The notes: a model not told the origin generated them from the sequence alone. Counted from the stretch's first letter, positions 44,028-55,869 are shown. The stretch is 64,000 nucleotides of DNA from Prorocentrum cordatum (GCA_963575745.1 CAUYUJ010003891.1:585693-649692); one strand, 5' to 3'. Translations and numbers: made by a program.

Positions 44028-44740
44028 TCAACAACGCGACGTCGACGCCGGATGATCGCATGCCGGCTGATTCCTAGGCGTCATGCTGTTCAACGGCCGT
44101 TGTTGTGTTGACACTTCGTGTGGCGGTACACGTAGAGCTCGTAGTAGACTGGCGAACAAGAGCTGGAAGTTGCCCCATCCGAACCCAGCTGTTTCAGCCA
44201 CCGACCTAACTTCCTCCCAACGGGCCGGGGCGCTGCCGATGCACTCGCTGGGCATGGCATGGAAGTCCATGAGCTCCTTGTAATAGCTCTTCGTCGTCCT
44301 CGAGGCTCTCGGACGTCTGCGCTAAGCAAAAGAAGAGGTACGTCGCGGGGTCCGCCGTGGGACCGTTCACCCCGGCGCCGAAGACTAAGGCGTCTGACGG
44401 GATGCGCGGCGTCAGGCTGCGCGCGAGGCCTTGGGGGGCCCGCTGCATAACCGCAACTTGCTGTGACGGTATCATTATATCCGACTGCGCGTTCAAACGC
44501 GCATGGATTTCGCGAAACCACTCCCGGTTGGGTGCGTTGCCTGCCGGGCCTCACGAAAGTCCAGGCTTCGGTCACCTTCGCGTTCGCGCACCATGTGTCC
44601 AAGTATGCCTCCACCAGAGAATGATAATGATGCGGCTGAAGTAGTGAACGTTGATGTGGGTGCTGTCGACGGTGAAGGCGCTGAGCGTGTGTCCACGATC
44701 GGTTTCATGTTGCGGTGAGTTCGTCAGTCGGCGCTCCTCG
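44028..44740 (-). pseudogene. Second copia-type gag, decayed
   Basis: Pieces in three frames follow the order of the gag at 32.5-33.5 kb. They are GGGILGHMVRERE (~44,610), FREIHARLNAQSD (~44,500), MIPSQQVAVMQRAPQGLARS (~44,470), VFGAGVNGPTADPATYLFFC (~44,380), then LMDFHAMPSECIG (from 44,273) and VAETAGFGWGNFQLLFASLL (~44,200). The 32.5-33.5 kb counterparts are VGHMRGGDD, FREFVREVHAWIN, MTPSQQAAALRRGLGGLART, VGVNIGGRHTDGAAYIM, LIDFRVHAGERIG and MPNFQSLTAIIFRAF. At least two frameshifts separate the pieces. I found no LTR or pol near it. Confidence 0.65.
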
Positions 44741-44744
44741 CCGT

Positions 44745-45889
44745 CGTGGAAAAACCTGTTCGTCACGCGCCCGCGCTCGACGTAGGGGTTGGACGTCACG
44801 TTTCGGCGCCCTTAGCAGAGGATGTTGCCGAAATAAATTGAAGCCGTCGTAGTTGCGGTCGAGGTTCCTTTCGAACTAGGAGGCTGGTCGGTTGTAGTGG
44901 TGCAAGTTGTCGACGGTGTCGACGAACTGATAGGGAAGGCCTTCGCGTGAACGGTCAAGTTTCCCAGCGCACTCGTCGCCCGAGATGGTGTCAGTGGAGT
45001 GGTACAGAGGCGGGCGATGATCATCGTGCTCTAGTCCACGTGGTTCTCTGCGTTTCCGCAAATACGTTGGCGGAGCTCGGCGCAGGTGATCAGCGCGCCG
45101 AAGGCGGATATCACCAGAGCTGCAGCAGGTGCGACAGCTCCGCTACCAAGTATAAAACGAGGTTAGGACACCATCGTGCGTGGTCAGACGGCCGTACAGT
45201 AACGATGAGGGGATGGCGATGGGAGGGAGCAGAAACCCTTTTGTCCCCCCCCCCCCACCGCATATTTCGCACAGCGGTCAGGCAGCGCAGGCACATGGGG
45301 CAGCGCTGCCTTGAGGCCCGACGGTAGCGGGCAAAGCAAGCTATGCAACGCCACCCCACGGAGCGCACCTTCAAACTACTTACAAATGCACACGCAACAC
45401 ACAGGGACACGCTGTTTGAGAACGGGGGCGGCTTGCGCAGCCTCTGAATGTCAGCGCGAATCCCCGGGGGAATCAACACATTGTTGTGTCTATGTGTGCG
45501 TATACTTCTGCTTCAAAACTCGTACCGGGAACCATACGCAATCCCACCAACCCGTTGGGCTAAGGGGGTCTACCGGGTTCTTTCTTTCCTATTCCAATAG
45601 CCCTTTCCCTTCGGGAAAAGTGCCCTCCCCCTCCCTGAGGATTGCTGGGGTTTCTCAACCGGTCAAGGTGCCAACGATGGTTCCAATAAGGCCTCCGATG
45701 GTCCAAAATGGCCTCTGGGGCGGCTCAAGATAGCCGAAGGTAGTTCAAGATAGCTTCCGACAAACCTCCACGAGGCCCGACGAGGGCCACAAGACTGACC
45801 CAAGTGATCTCGAACCCCCCTCAGGACCCCCCCAAGAGGCCAAGATCCTACTGCCTTCTCATCTTTTTGCTTCCGATACACGTTGAGGC
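44745..45889. other. No supported gene
   Basis: Mixed composition. From ~45,680 the sequence turns into diverged ggcctc/gatagc short repeats. No domain was seen. Confidence 0.35.
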
Positions 45890-46200
45890 CTCCAGCTTGC
45901 CCTCAAATGGCTGAAGAGAGCCCCAAGATGGGCCTAAGAGGCCCCCAAGACGACCCCAAGAGCGCACAAGATCGCTCTAAAAGCGCACCAGGAGCGCTCC
46001 AAGGGGCGATGTCGAGGGCCCCAGACGCGGGGATGGGGGGGGCCAAACGTTTGGACTCCTTTCGTTTCACCGACGCCCTCCACGATAGCCCCAAGAGGCC
46101 CTTCAGGGCCCCCAAGAGGCCCCCAAGAGAGCCCAAAGAGGGCCCCAAGACCAGCTAAAAGATCCCCAAAGGGACCCCAAGATCCTCCAGGGCTCCAAGA
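45890..46200 (+). repeat. CCCCAAGAGGC short-repeat array
   Basis: Variants of ccccaagaggccc and ccaagagcgc recur every 10-20 bases. A similar array is at 48,945-49,160. Confidence 0.65.
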
Positions 46201-47638
46201 GGTGATGTTGCGGGCTCTGTCTTACTCCTGGTTGTCCTCCGTCTCCTCCTCGTCCTCGTCCTCGTCCTCGTCCTTGCCCTCATCGTCTTCCCTTGTATTG
46301 TCATCCTCTCCCTCGTCGTCTTCAAGGCCACCCCCTTGCTCCAGAGATCTCTCTGTTCACCCTGATTGCCCGCTCTGTTTAACTGTATTTGTCTCTTCAT
46401 CCCTTTCCCCGTCAGCTCTCATGGGCAAGGCTTCTGAATGGGCTGGTGGGGAGACGCGATGCGTGAAGAAATAGATCCTTATCTCATGCCAGCAAATGTG
46501 CGATCAGCTCGTGCCGTGGTAGTATGGGCCGAGTAGTATCCGTGTAGTGGCATTCGGGGGAGGCGAGGCCTGCTGCTGAGCAAAACTGTCCGGAATAAAA
46601 GCAATGGTCATTCTCTGAGTGGCCACCCTGCCCACCTCCCCCTCCGCCTCCTCCCTCTCCCCCCGTTTCTCCTCCTGCCTCCCGTCCTCTCCCCTCATCT
46701 CGACTCCTCCTGCTGAGCTGCTGCTGCTCTTCCTGATGCTAAAAATCTGCCGCTTTCCCTGCCCGGCTCCTCTCTAACTCGGCCTTCTCCTGGGCGATGG
46801 CATTGGCCTGCTTCTGCTTCACCTCGGCCTGGAACCTGGCCGAGCTGCGGCGGCAACGCCACGGAGGGGAATTGCAGGGCGGGCGCTTGCTCACGCATTG
46901 CCAAAGAATACTTGACATAAATACCAGACGGTGTTCCGCTTTGGGCGATGCCCGCCACTGCTGCGATAGTTACGAAACCAGTCGTGTGCGGCCCTGCTGT
47001 GTTGCTGATGCGTGCTCGTTGCACATGTCCCCTATGCTTGGCCTGTGCGAGCGATGTTCATGCATTCTGATGTGTGGTGTGTGCGCGTGCGTCCTATCAT
47101 CCCGAATCTCATGTGTGCGACGTAGCTATGTATTATCAGCTGCTAGAGGTGCATGTTATGTCATTCTGCCATTGAAGACATTTCGAGTTGTCTGCTGTGA
47201 TCGTATACCAGTACTACAAAATGGCTCGTCTGATATTAAAATACGACGGTGATGCCTGCTATGTGTGTGATACAGAATCTGTGTGCCGCTCGTACGTATA
47301 TACACATGCATGCGTAACTGTGTGTATGTGATGATCGTGTGCGTAATGTCTGTGATGCCGCCTTGCATGGGTATTAATGATGTATGCATGTTTTTGCTGT
47401 CGGTTCTGGGGTATGTACATCGTGTGCGATATTGAGGATGCATGTCGTCAACTCCCCAATCAAAACTTACACTCAAGGGGACCTACCTACGCAGGGCCGA
47501 TGTTGGTAAGTGGCTGGGTTCTGGGGTTCCCAAGCAAAGAGGATGAAAATCACATAGTTGAGGAGATTAGGAGGTAGAGCGACGTCATATAGTATATGGG
47601 CAAGAAACTAAAGTAGTCACAGAAACAAGAACAGGGAT
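46201..47638. other. No supported gene; CTCGTC and TCC tracts
   Basis: A TCC/CTCGTC tract lies at 46,228-46,330. From 46,900 to 47,420 the plus strand is G/T-rich with irregular tgtgtg-type sequence. No coding feature is supported. Confidence 0.4.
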
Positions 47639-47639
47639 A

Positions 47640-47910
47640 TCGGGAGACAGAGAGAGAGAGAGGAAAAAAAGGGAGAAAGAGAGAGAACAACACCATAAAA
47701 AAAAACAACGGAGTAGAGAGAGAGGTAGAGAAATAAAGAGACCGAGATGGACTGCTTGCGACCACGGCCAAGCAGGTGTATGCATATGCATAGAACTATG
47801 TAACGAGATGGAGAGGTAGAGAGAGAGAGAGAGAGAGAGAGAAATAACGAGCGAGAGAGAGATATAAAAATATAGAAAGCGAGAGAGAGAGAGAGAGAAA
47901 TAACGGACGA
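47640..47910 (+). repeat. GA microsatellite cluster
   Basis: GA runs at 47,647-47,700, 47,714-47,750 and 47,810-47,905, with similar connectors (aaataacgagcgagag; aaataacggacgatag) that hint at a larger duplicated unit. Confidence 0.85.
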
Positions 47911-48515
47911 TAGAGAGCAGATATCTGGAAATACATGTCAAAACGGGTTGATCGGGCACATCCAGTAAACAGCATGTGTATGTAGTGTGAGAGGGATCAA
48001 TAAACAATCGGCAGGACGCGGGCAAGCGTGGAGTGCTTGCGATACTGTCATATAAGCCAATCGATGTTTTCTCATAAGTGCAACACGTGCTTTTATGCTT
48101 GTTATCGACGTATGCGGCTGCCGTGCAGAAGTGGCATGCGTTACGCGTAGGTGTTGTTGCGGTGGGTCTTTGGAATATATTGTTGCTGTATGTTCCTGCA
48201 AATGTGCTGTGCATGCTTCCCGTACTTGATGTATGAACTTGGTCCCGCTAGCCCTCTTGGCGTAGGTGGTTTAAAGAGTTTCCTCTTCCCCCCCCCCTTG
48301 TTCCCCTTCGGGGACGGGTTTATCACTGCTCCCTATTAATAAACACTCCCTCCCCCAAGCGACTGGTAACCAACCAGGAACCATGAAAGCCCACACCACC
48401 ACCACCCCTTGTAAAAAAAAACATACAAAACAGAGTCTGCGTCCAAATTCGGGGCATGCGCAGCCAACCCGATGCGGCCTCCTCCCACCATCCCTATCAA
48501 AGAGGAATCCAGAGT
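47911..48515. other. No supported gene
   Basis: Moderate GC, no long frames with a domain. Confidence 0.35.
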
Positions 48516-48517
48516 AC

Positions 48518-48778
48518 ACTTGGCGGCGGCGGCGGCGGCTGCGGCGGCTGCGGCGGCGGCGGCGGCAGTGGCGGCGGCGGCACGGGCGGCGGCGGCGGCG
48601 GCGGCGGCTGCGGCGGCGGCGGTGGCGGCGGTGGCGGTGGCGGCAGCGGCTGCGGCGGCAGCGGCCGCGGCGGAGTGGCAGCGGAGGCGGCGGCGGCGGC
48701 GCGGCGGCGGCGGCGGCGGGCAGCGTCGGCGGGTGCGGCGGCGGCGGCGGCTGCGGCGGCTGCGGCGGCTGCGGATTG
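48518..48778 (+). repeat. GGC trinucleotide repeat
   Basis: About 260 bases of (GGC)n with TGC and AGT variants. Poly-Gly, poly-Ala and poly-Arg frames across it are artefacts. Confidence 0.95.
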
Positions 48779-48944
48779 GCCCCCAATAGCTGCCCATCAC
48801 CTGGACGGGCGGTGCCGCGACCCATTGAAGCGTCCAAAACGGTTTCGGCGAGGAAGCCACAATCATCAGGTTTTTTAAGCATATGGTGCCAGTTTGGCCT
48901 CTTGGGAGGCGGCGCTAAATGAGCTCCCCTCGTCTTTGATCGAT

Positions 48945-49160
48945 CTCCTCCAAGATGGGCCCAAGAGGCGCTTAGGAGGCCCCAGGAGGTCGCAATATGG
49001 CCCCAAAATGGCCCCAGGAGGCCCCCGAGAAACCCCCAGGAGGCCTCCAAGGGGACCGCAAGCGGCCCAAGAGGCCCCCCCAGGCACCCAAGACGCCCAA
49101 GACACCCAAGACGTCCCAAGAGGCCATCAATAAACGCCCAAGAGATACCCCGAAAAGCTC
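48945..49160 (+). repeat. CCCCAAGAGGC short-repeat array, second
   Basis: Repeats such as ggccccaggaggcc and cccaagacgcccaagac, resembling 45,890-46,200. Confidence 0.6.
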
Positions 49161-51370
49161 CGGGAGGCATCCAAGAAACCTCTGGCCTTTCGCTTGCCCT
49201 CCTCCTCCTGCTCCTCCCTCCTCCTCCTACTCCTTCTCTTCCTCTTCCTCCTCCTCCTGGTCCTCATCCTATTCATCCTCCTTCTCCCCACTCCCTCATC
49301 CCTCCATCCAGCCTCCTCCTTCTCCCCCTCCCTCCTTCGCACGGTTCGGCCGTCCCCTTCTTTGCCCCCGCACTTCCCTGATCACCTCAATACGCCTGGG
49401 CATCGTTTCTTGGTGGGCTGGTGGGGATATTTTTTTGATCGCAAGCGCACCGGAAGACGCCGGGCGCCGTCAGAACGAAACGCCGATGCAACGGGTTGGT
49501 GGGGATACGTTTGCGTCACAGCCGCAGGCGAGAGCGCCACCGGCGAGTAAGTTCCGAGCGGGCCGCGCAAGAGCCGAATTGCCTAACGCCGACGGGCCGG
49601 CGACCTAAGCAACACCTAAGCGGGCGGGCCGGCGAGAGGGGGGGTGCGGGCTGCAGCTGCCAGGAACCAGGCCCAGGAGCGCGCACATGTACGTACCAGG
49701 AGCGATGGCATGTGGGGATACGCGAAGCGTCTAGGATTTGTAATCGTGGTACAGGGCCTTGCGGTGTTCGCCACGCATATCGTGTGTAAGTCAGTGCTGC
49801 CTGCTATTGGTGCTAGCCACTGTTAAATATGGATGCAAATCATTGGTGAATGTCATTATTGTTGGGTTCTTCGTTGCCAGTTGTTGATGCACTTTCTTGG
49901 TGAACCTTATCGTCGCCTGTCCCCTTGTTGCATGATGAATGCGTCTGCGATCGATCTATGTGCCCATAGGTCTGTTTGATTCATGATCAAGGTGCATGTC
50001 ATCGGCGTATGTTACTGATGCATGGGACCGATGTATGTTTTTGTGGCTAGTTTTCTGCATGTCGGATGTGTACGCCTAATAGTGTTGTGTGACGTTGGTG
50101 GTTGCTCTTGAGACCTGTGCTTGATCTGAGTTACTGATGCCTGTCGTTGATGAAAAATGCTGATGCTGGTTATTGATGTCTGATACTGGCATACGTCCTC
50201 AATGTATCGATGGCTGCCGATTCTGGATGATGTTCCGGGTGTCCGTTCATGATCTCTGCAGACGGCGTGACGTCGTGACGCCTAGACGGCGTGACACCTC
50301 CCTGGTCGGGCTCGGCGAAGCAGTATATTTGGGGATGTGCGGGGATGCGTTGGGCCTGGCGACCGGGGTACAGTGAAATCGTGTAGTAAGGGCGGGTGGC
50401 AAGGACGCAAGACCCCTGGAGGCCGAAATTGGCACTTGCTGGGCGGCGGCCCGAGCAGAGGCTGGCCAGTGGGAACGGCAAAGGACGGGCCGCAGGGGCA
50501 AAGACACAATTCTCTTTTTTGGTCTGCGGGGCGAGAGCGAACCTCCTCCGGTAAAAGCTAGGCGGGCTACGCACAGCTCTGATTGGGGAGACAGGGCACA
50601 GGCGGGCGGGGCCTCAGGCGGCCGGAGGGCGGACCGGGGTGCGGGGCAAGGACACAAGGGTACCCTCGACAAGGCACGCGTCCTTACTGTGCGCGTTGAC
50701 TGTATGCAGGTCTGGCGAGGCGGGATCGTCTGGGGCTGCTGCGGATTCTTTGAGCTTGGTGGCCGCGGCATGCAGGGCTGACGGGCGGCATGTACCTTAA
50801 AACCGAACAGCCCCTTCCTGTCGGGTGGGGGGAATCCTATTGCCGAGCAACGCATGGATCAGCGACATCGGCCTGAGGTGATTTCTGCCGAAATTCAGCC
50901 GCTGTCAGCGCACGAGGTGTTGGGCGAGGATGAGCAGCAGCATAATCCGAATCAGGGGGTAAGAACAAAACATGAACGGGACGAGATGAAGGACAAAGCA
51001 AGTAGCAACCTTCGTGCTCAGTGGTAGCGCAATTCGCAAGTGTCGACTCTTATGTATCGAGTCCTGCGCAATCCCATGTGGGCAAGCTTGACGCATATGA
51101 TATCTGCGCCGAGAGGCCACAAAATGGCAATCGCGCCCGCATGCGAACGGCTCGCGGATGCCGCGGCGGCGCGGTGGTCGGGGCGGAGCCGGCAACTGAG
51201 GCTGAGGCCAACGCCGAGGAGGAGTAAGACGATGACGAGAGGGGCGAGGAAGGGGAATGATAGAAGGGGGCTACTCCCCAGTCATCTTCGGGGAAGAGAA
51301 GAGGGTAGTTTTCAGATTGAGCAATGGAGGAGTAGGAGGAGTAAGAGGGTAGTATTCGTGTTGAAGATTG
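49161..51370. other. No supported gene
   Basis: TCC/CTC tracts lie at 49,198-49,335. The segment 49,750-50,200 is G/T-biased and AT-richer (ttgatgcatg-like words recur). Frames at 50.2-50.9 kb are low complexity. Confidence 0.4.
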
Positions 51371-51376
51371 GAGTAA

Positions 51377-51622
51377 AGAGCAAGACTCCCCAACGAGTTA
51401 CCTACGTCACTAAACCATCGACTGCCTCTACCGCGTCAATGGGTCGCCTGCAAATACTCAGGCGAGTTGAACATGTGGAATGCCCAGCTCTACGACTTCA
51501 ACTTGGACACCAAGGAAACGACGTGGGACGATCCAGGCAGCGTACTACTAACTACGGGATGGGGTCGAGCTTGTCATCCGAGAACGACGAGTGCTTCTAC
51601 GACGGCAAGGGGCACGACATGA
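51377..51622 (+). CDS. WW-domain fragment
   Basis: The short frame contains, at 51,422-51,529, LPRQWVACKYSGELNMWNAQ followed by LYDFNLDTKETTWDDP. This is a WW domain: a first Trp in QWVA, the aromatic YDF strand, the N-x-x-T-x-x-T turn, and the second Trp with its Pro (TTWDDP). WW domains bind proline-rich peptides. Just downstream, in another frame, is TYPPIATRDRVQPPTPPAPP, a proline-rich stretch that includes a PPxP motif, so the real protein probably continued there. There is no Met at its start. It may belong to the AC-rich element that follows. Confidence 0.6.
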   Translation, partial: RARLPNELPTSLNHRLPLPRQWVACKYSGELNMWNAQLYDFNLDTKETTWDDPGSVLLTTGWGRACHPRTTSASTTARGTT

Positions 51623-51741
51623 CGTACCCACCCATCGCCACGCGGGACCGCGTGCAACCTCCGACACCACCAGCACCCCCACCTCCGCAGAGGCCGAGAT
51701 CGATATCGCTATCGCCACAAGCACTCCTCTACTAGGTAGAC

Positions 51742-53450
51742 ATGTCGGTCCTCGAAACCACCATCCAGAGGTACCAGAGCGAAATCGACTTCAAGAACGA
51801 CGTGGGCAACCTGCAGGATAATATCGGCTTCCGTAAGAAAGACCAAGCTGTAGAGATGGCAACGACGGACAACCCACAATAACGACAACTGACTCTACTG
51901 CTAATCAGCCAGAACGACAACCTGACCACTCAGGAGGGAGTCCTACGGATCACTGGCGATAGCCAGGCCGCTCAGCCACAACACGGTCCAACACACCGTC
52001 TAAATGACCACCTCATAAAGACGACGAGCCACCCACCGCCACAGATAATGAGGCACGGCCAGCAAGAGGGATCGAGTAGCAGCAACGAGACAGCTCCACC
52101 AACGCGACAGGACTCATGGACACCCAGGCCGATAGCTGCACCACCAACGCCAAATGACAGCATCAACTGAATGGCACCAACAAGAGAGCCACGATACAAG
52201 GAACCTCCCGCCACATCCCAACTGCATTCATTAATGAGGAGGCCAAATAACCGACAGACCGAACGAGAGACGCGCCCACGGCCAAGCGCAAGTGGTGCCA
52301 TCAAAGCCACCACCAACGACTCCGCCAAAAACCATGGGAGGGACATCGAACAGCACCACAACCAGGACAGCGACCACATCCCCGACAACGCATCAGGTGG
52401 TAAAGGTCAGCGCCAACAGCATCCATGACTTGGCCACGGTATTCGAGATGGATCCCCCACCGACAGGACGTGCGCCACCAGACATGACATCGGGTACCAG
52501 CCTAAGCGAGCGACATCAACACCTGATCGAACACTTGACCAACAATATCAGCACGATCCAGCACGGCCGTGAATCCAGAGACTTCAAGATCCGGACCCAC
52601 ATACTCATCTCAAACTACTTCGAGAAAATGAGCCACATAAACAACCGCTACGACCTGGACATCGGGGCAGACCCTGACATCCGTCTCGAGTACGACCAGG
52701 TAATGGATTACTTAGAAGCGTGGCTGAACTACGGCTTTCCATACGATGGGCAACGTGAGGCGCGAATCTTCCGCTTGACCGGGCGCCAGACCCACCTTGC
52801 CCAGTTCGCCAACCACCAGCCAGCAGTGATGCTGACCTACAAGACTAGGGAGCCCACAAAGGACGTACGCGCCCAGCTATGTACATGAACACGGCCCCTC
52901 GATCCGCGAGAATGGCCGCGTGATACGACCATTCGGGCAATGCGTACTCTCGAAACCAGCGCGGATTCATGTACGTGTACGTCCTTCTCTCGCTCCTGAA
53001 AGACCGACGACGATTCAGACGACTTACGGACACAAGCGCTATGGCTACACACGAGCGGAGCATGCTCATGTCAATCAAACTGGCCATACGCTACAACCCG
53101 ACCTCCACGCCAACGCCCTTCCCATTTACGCGTTTCCAGAGCATGACTGCGACAGCAGCCATGCAGAAGATAACCGAACTCATCAACGCAAAAAAACCCA
53201 CGACCAAACGAACCAACCCATGACGACAACAGAGAGCAACAAGTACCGGCTCAGCCGCAAACGCAATCCAGCACAGCTAACCTCAACTTTGACCCAACAA
53301 CCGCCAGACAAGCCGACACACCAAATGTCAAGCAACCGACCGCAGCAAGTGCAACCGACACAGACAGGCGAGCGCAACCAGATCCAGGAGCTCCCACGAC
53401 GCAACAGGTGGGCACCCTTGGCAGAGCACGCAGCGTTGCAGAAACAGCCC
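51742..53450 (+). pseudogene. AC-rich Gag-like or unknown ORF, interrupted by a TIR element
   Basis: Frame one starts at the Met at 51,742 (MSVLETTIQRYQSEIDFKND), stops at 51,880 and 52,168, and runs on to 52,428. Frame two from ~52,400 reads like a folded helical protein: ERHQHLIEHLTNNISTIQHG, FKIRTHILISNYFEKMSHIN, EYDQVMDYLEAWLNYGFPYD, then AVMLTYK, where MITE-1 copy B is inserted at 52,846-52,999. After it, other frames give ATHERSMLMSIKLAIRYNP. The AC-rich codon use (Thr, Asn, Gln, His) differs from its surroundings, suggesting one element. No RT or protease is visible, and I do not recognise the family. Confidence 0.45.
52846..52999 (+). mobile_element. 154-bp TIR element (MITE-1), copy B
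   Basis: Starts TAGGGAGC, ends GCTCCTGA; same length and ~90% similar to copy A at 2,393-2,546. A perfect AAGAC duplication flanks it at 52,841-52,845 and 53,000-53,004. It cuts an open frame (52,292-52,888) that would otherwise pass through. Confidence 0.88.
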
Positions 53451-53454
53451 TAAA

Positions 53455-54261
53455 ATCAACACGCATTGACCAATCCAACAGCCGACACCAGCTCTTGAAC
53501 TGCACCGACCCACCAACAACGGCACCATGGGCCATGACCGACGCCGACAACCAAACCAAGCCGGCAGGGAGCCTCACGGAAGAGACCGACATGGGTCGAG
53601 TGACAACCACAGCAACTACTAGCAGCCAAACTCCGACGCGACGCTAACCATACCTGCAACCGACCAGCACGAAAGCAACCAGACCCGCAGCGAGAGTACA
53701 CACAAAGATGCCAAAGCAAACGATGGCTCCCCTCCCTGGCAATCGTGGGAAGTTGAATCCGCCGACGCTGTCGGCGTGTGACAGGGGCTGCTCCGTCGCC
53801 ATCGGCGTCGCTGCCGCCGTCGCGCCGCCGCCGCCATCACGCCCCCTCCTTCCCCTGAGTCCGTCGTCGCTCCCCCCCTTTCCTTTGGCCCGCGTCCTCA
53901 AGCACGTCAGCCAAAGCGGAATACACCAGCTCGTCCACAGCGAAATCAAGCGACGTTGCAATTGAGTCGAAGGGAAGCCCCTTCTCTTGGATCCCTTCCC
54001 CGCGGAAGGGGGGGGTCCCGGGGGCTGGTCCCGGGTCAGAATGCCACCCTCCCGGGGTGTGTCGATGGTCGAGGCCTCCAGCGTCGGCGGCACCGGCCAT
54101 AGGGCCTTAGCAATACAACCAGTACTGCAAGGACCAGCAGCCCGACCCAGCCACGGCAAATCAGAACACTCCCCCTGGTTGCCCAGCGGCACGGCAGTGC
54201 GCCCACCTCCTCCTCAGCATGCACAATGTTGTCCAATGTTACCCAACGACAGGCAGGGTAC
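53455..54261. other. No supported gene
   Basis: Continuation of AC-rich DNA to ~53,700, then GC-rich sequence. No domain. Confidence 0.35.
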
Positions 54262-54266
54262 CTTAC

Positions 54267-54441
54267 TTGGGCGTGGCTTAACGGGGGGGTCATAAATGGG
54301 GGTGTCAGAAACGGTCCCCTTTCGTGCCCCTTTCGGGCCCCTCCGGAGCCCCAGGGGGCTCGTTTAGGTACCGTTTGGGTACCTTTTCGGACCACCCGCG
54401 ACACCCCCCCATTTATGACCCCTCCATTACGCAACGCCCAA
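54267..54441 (+). mobile_element. 175-bp TIR element (MITE-4)
   Basis: TIRs of ~40 bp start TTGGGCGTGGCTTAAC on one side and TTGGGCGTTGCGTAAT on the other; both contain GGGGTCATAAATGGGGG. A perfect CTTAC duplication flanks it (54,262-54,266 and 54,442-54,446). There is no coding. Confidence 0.85.
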
Positions 54442-54625
54442 CTTACGCCAGCTGCTGCCTTCCGGCACCTCACCTCTGAGCACTATCATTTGACCAAACA
54501 GCACGCGCTCACTGACGGGATCGGCAGCAGCACTGCCGGTCGTACCATCGCCAGACCCGCTTTTCCGACGGCAGGCCAGACTGCGCACTGGGTCCCCGAG
54601 GGGCGTTCTCACCCACGCGCTATGC

Positions 54626-54792
54626 TACACCCTGCGAAATGCTTTAGAAATCATGGGTTAAGAAATTCATAGTCTCAGAACTTGGAGAAAAACCCAACAT
54701 TTCCATTAAAATCTTAGGATTCACATTGAAACGTTAAGAAAAATCAAGTCTGGCCGAAAACTTACGTTTTCTTAAGCATCGCCCAAGGTGTA
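54626..54792 (+). mobile_element. TA-flanked TIR element (MITE-3), copy A
   Basis: Between TA dinucleotides the ends are CACCCTGCGAAATGCTT and, inverted, CACCTTGGGCGATGCTTAAG. AT-rich inside. An inverted copy is at 57,024-57,192. TA duplication fits the Tc1/mariner superfamily. Confidence 0.75.
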
Positions 54793-54799
54793 GATTATC

Positions 54800-55664
54800 T
54801 GACGCGTCAACAGAGATAAGGTCTCGGCATACGTCGACAGCGACAGCAGCAGCTGTGCTACCAGTAGGTCCCTCAGGGGCATTATCACCCACGAGCCATG
54901 CTGCCTCAACCGACGTGAAGGCTGAGATAAGGTCTCTACCAACCTCCGACCTTCCCTACCTCCTGCCTTCCTTCTCGCAGCCCCGCTCCCCCTGCTTCAA
55001 CTCGCTAACCTCGCTACACCCCAACTCTCGTGGCGGCGGGAAGGGTTAGAGATATCGGAGTGGGAGTAGGCAAGATCTCACCGCAAGCCGTGCTGGCAAG
55101 GGCCAGGGCGGCCGCGGCCGCAACCAGCAGATAAACGCAGTCAGCAGGCAGCCACGCCACTTACGGCACACTGCAGGACCAGTGTCGTGCGCAGAGTGAG
55201 TGCCTCGCACCCAGCAGGTGCCTATCACATTGCCAAATTCTGCCTAACACTTTTCCAAATAACCTCTACCTCCACCTCTACCCCGCAACCGCAACCACGT
55301 GTTGCCAATACTACCGAACAATGGGCTTTCATGTTGGAGGTCGTTGGATGGGGGGGATGTCACACCAACCGTCACCGTGCCGCCGCCACGGAAGGCAGAA
55401 TTCTCCCCCGAGCACGGTGGAAATCCCTCCCAAGTGCCCCCCCCCCCTCCGCGATCTGGTCACCACACTCCTGGATTGCAGGGGAGGGTACCATTCGCGG
55501 GGCTGGGGGTCACCTCGGAGGATTTCCTATGTGCAGGGGGAGAAGCTATTCTGCCTTCCCACTTGGCGAGTGTGGCTGGCCCACTGCCCACGGCGAGCGG
55601 CGGCCCGCCACCGCCAGGATGGCCCAGACCTCCCTCGCGCTCGGTGGAAACCCTCAAGGCGGCC
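54800..55664. other. No supported gene
   Basis: Frames at 55.2-55.7 kb are open on the plus strand but Pro/Gly/Arg-rich, with no domain. Confidence 0.35.
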
Positions 55665-55669
55665 CCAAG

Positions 55670-55869
55670 TTGGCGGCGAGCGAGGGGGGGAAGTGAGAAG
55701 GAGAAGGCCTTCTCAGAAGGCGGCGGGACTTCTCAGAAGCCCTCGCGCCTTCTGAGAAGTTTTTTTTGTCTTCGGGGAAGGCTTAGAAAACTTCTCAGAA
55801 GGCCAGGGGACTTCCGAGCCTTCTGAGAAGGCCCGCCCCTTCTCACTTCCCCCCCTCGCTCGCCGCCGA
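55670..55869 (+). mobile_element. 200-bp foldback TIR element (MITE-5)
   Basis: TIRs begin TTGGCGGCGAGCG and, inverted, TCGGCGGCGAGCG, and match through gggggggaagtgagaagg. The interior is a series of palindromic cttctcagaag / cttctgagaag motifs. A perfect CCAAG duplication flanks it (55,665-55,669; 55,870-55,874). Confidence 0.82.

Noticed and set aside
48456-48878. Glycine- and alanine-rich proteins
   Set aside because: GGC trinucleotide repeat read in three frames.
55060-55230. Possible tRNA or small RNA in the inverted-looking GC-rich stretch
   Set aside because: No cloverleaf with TTC and CCA-side arms could be drawn.
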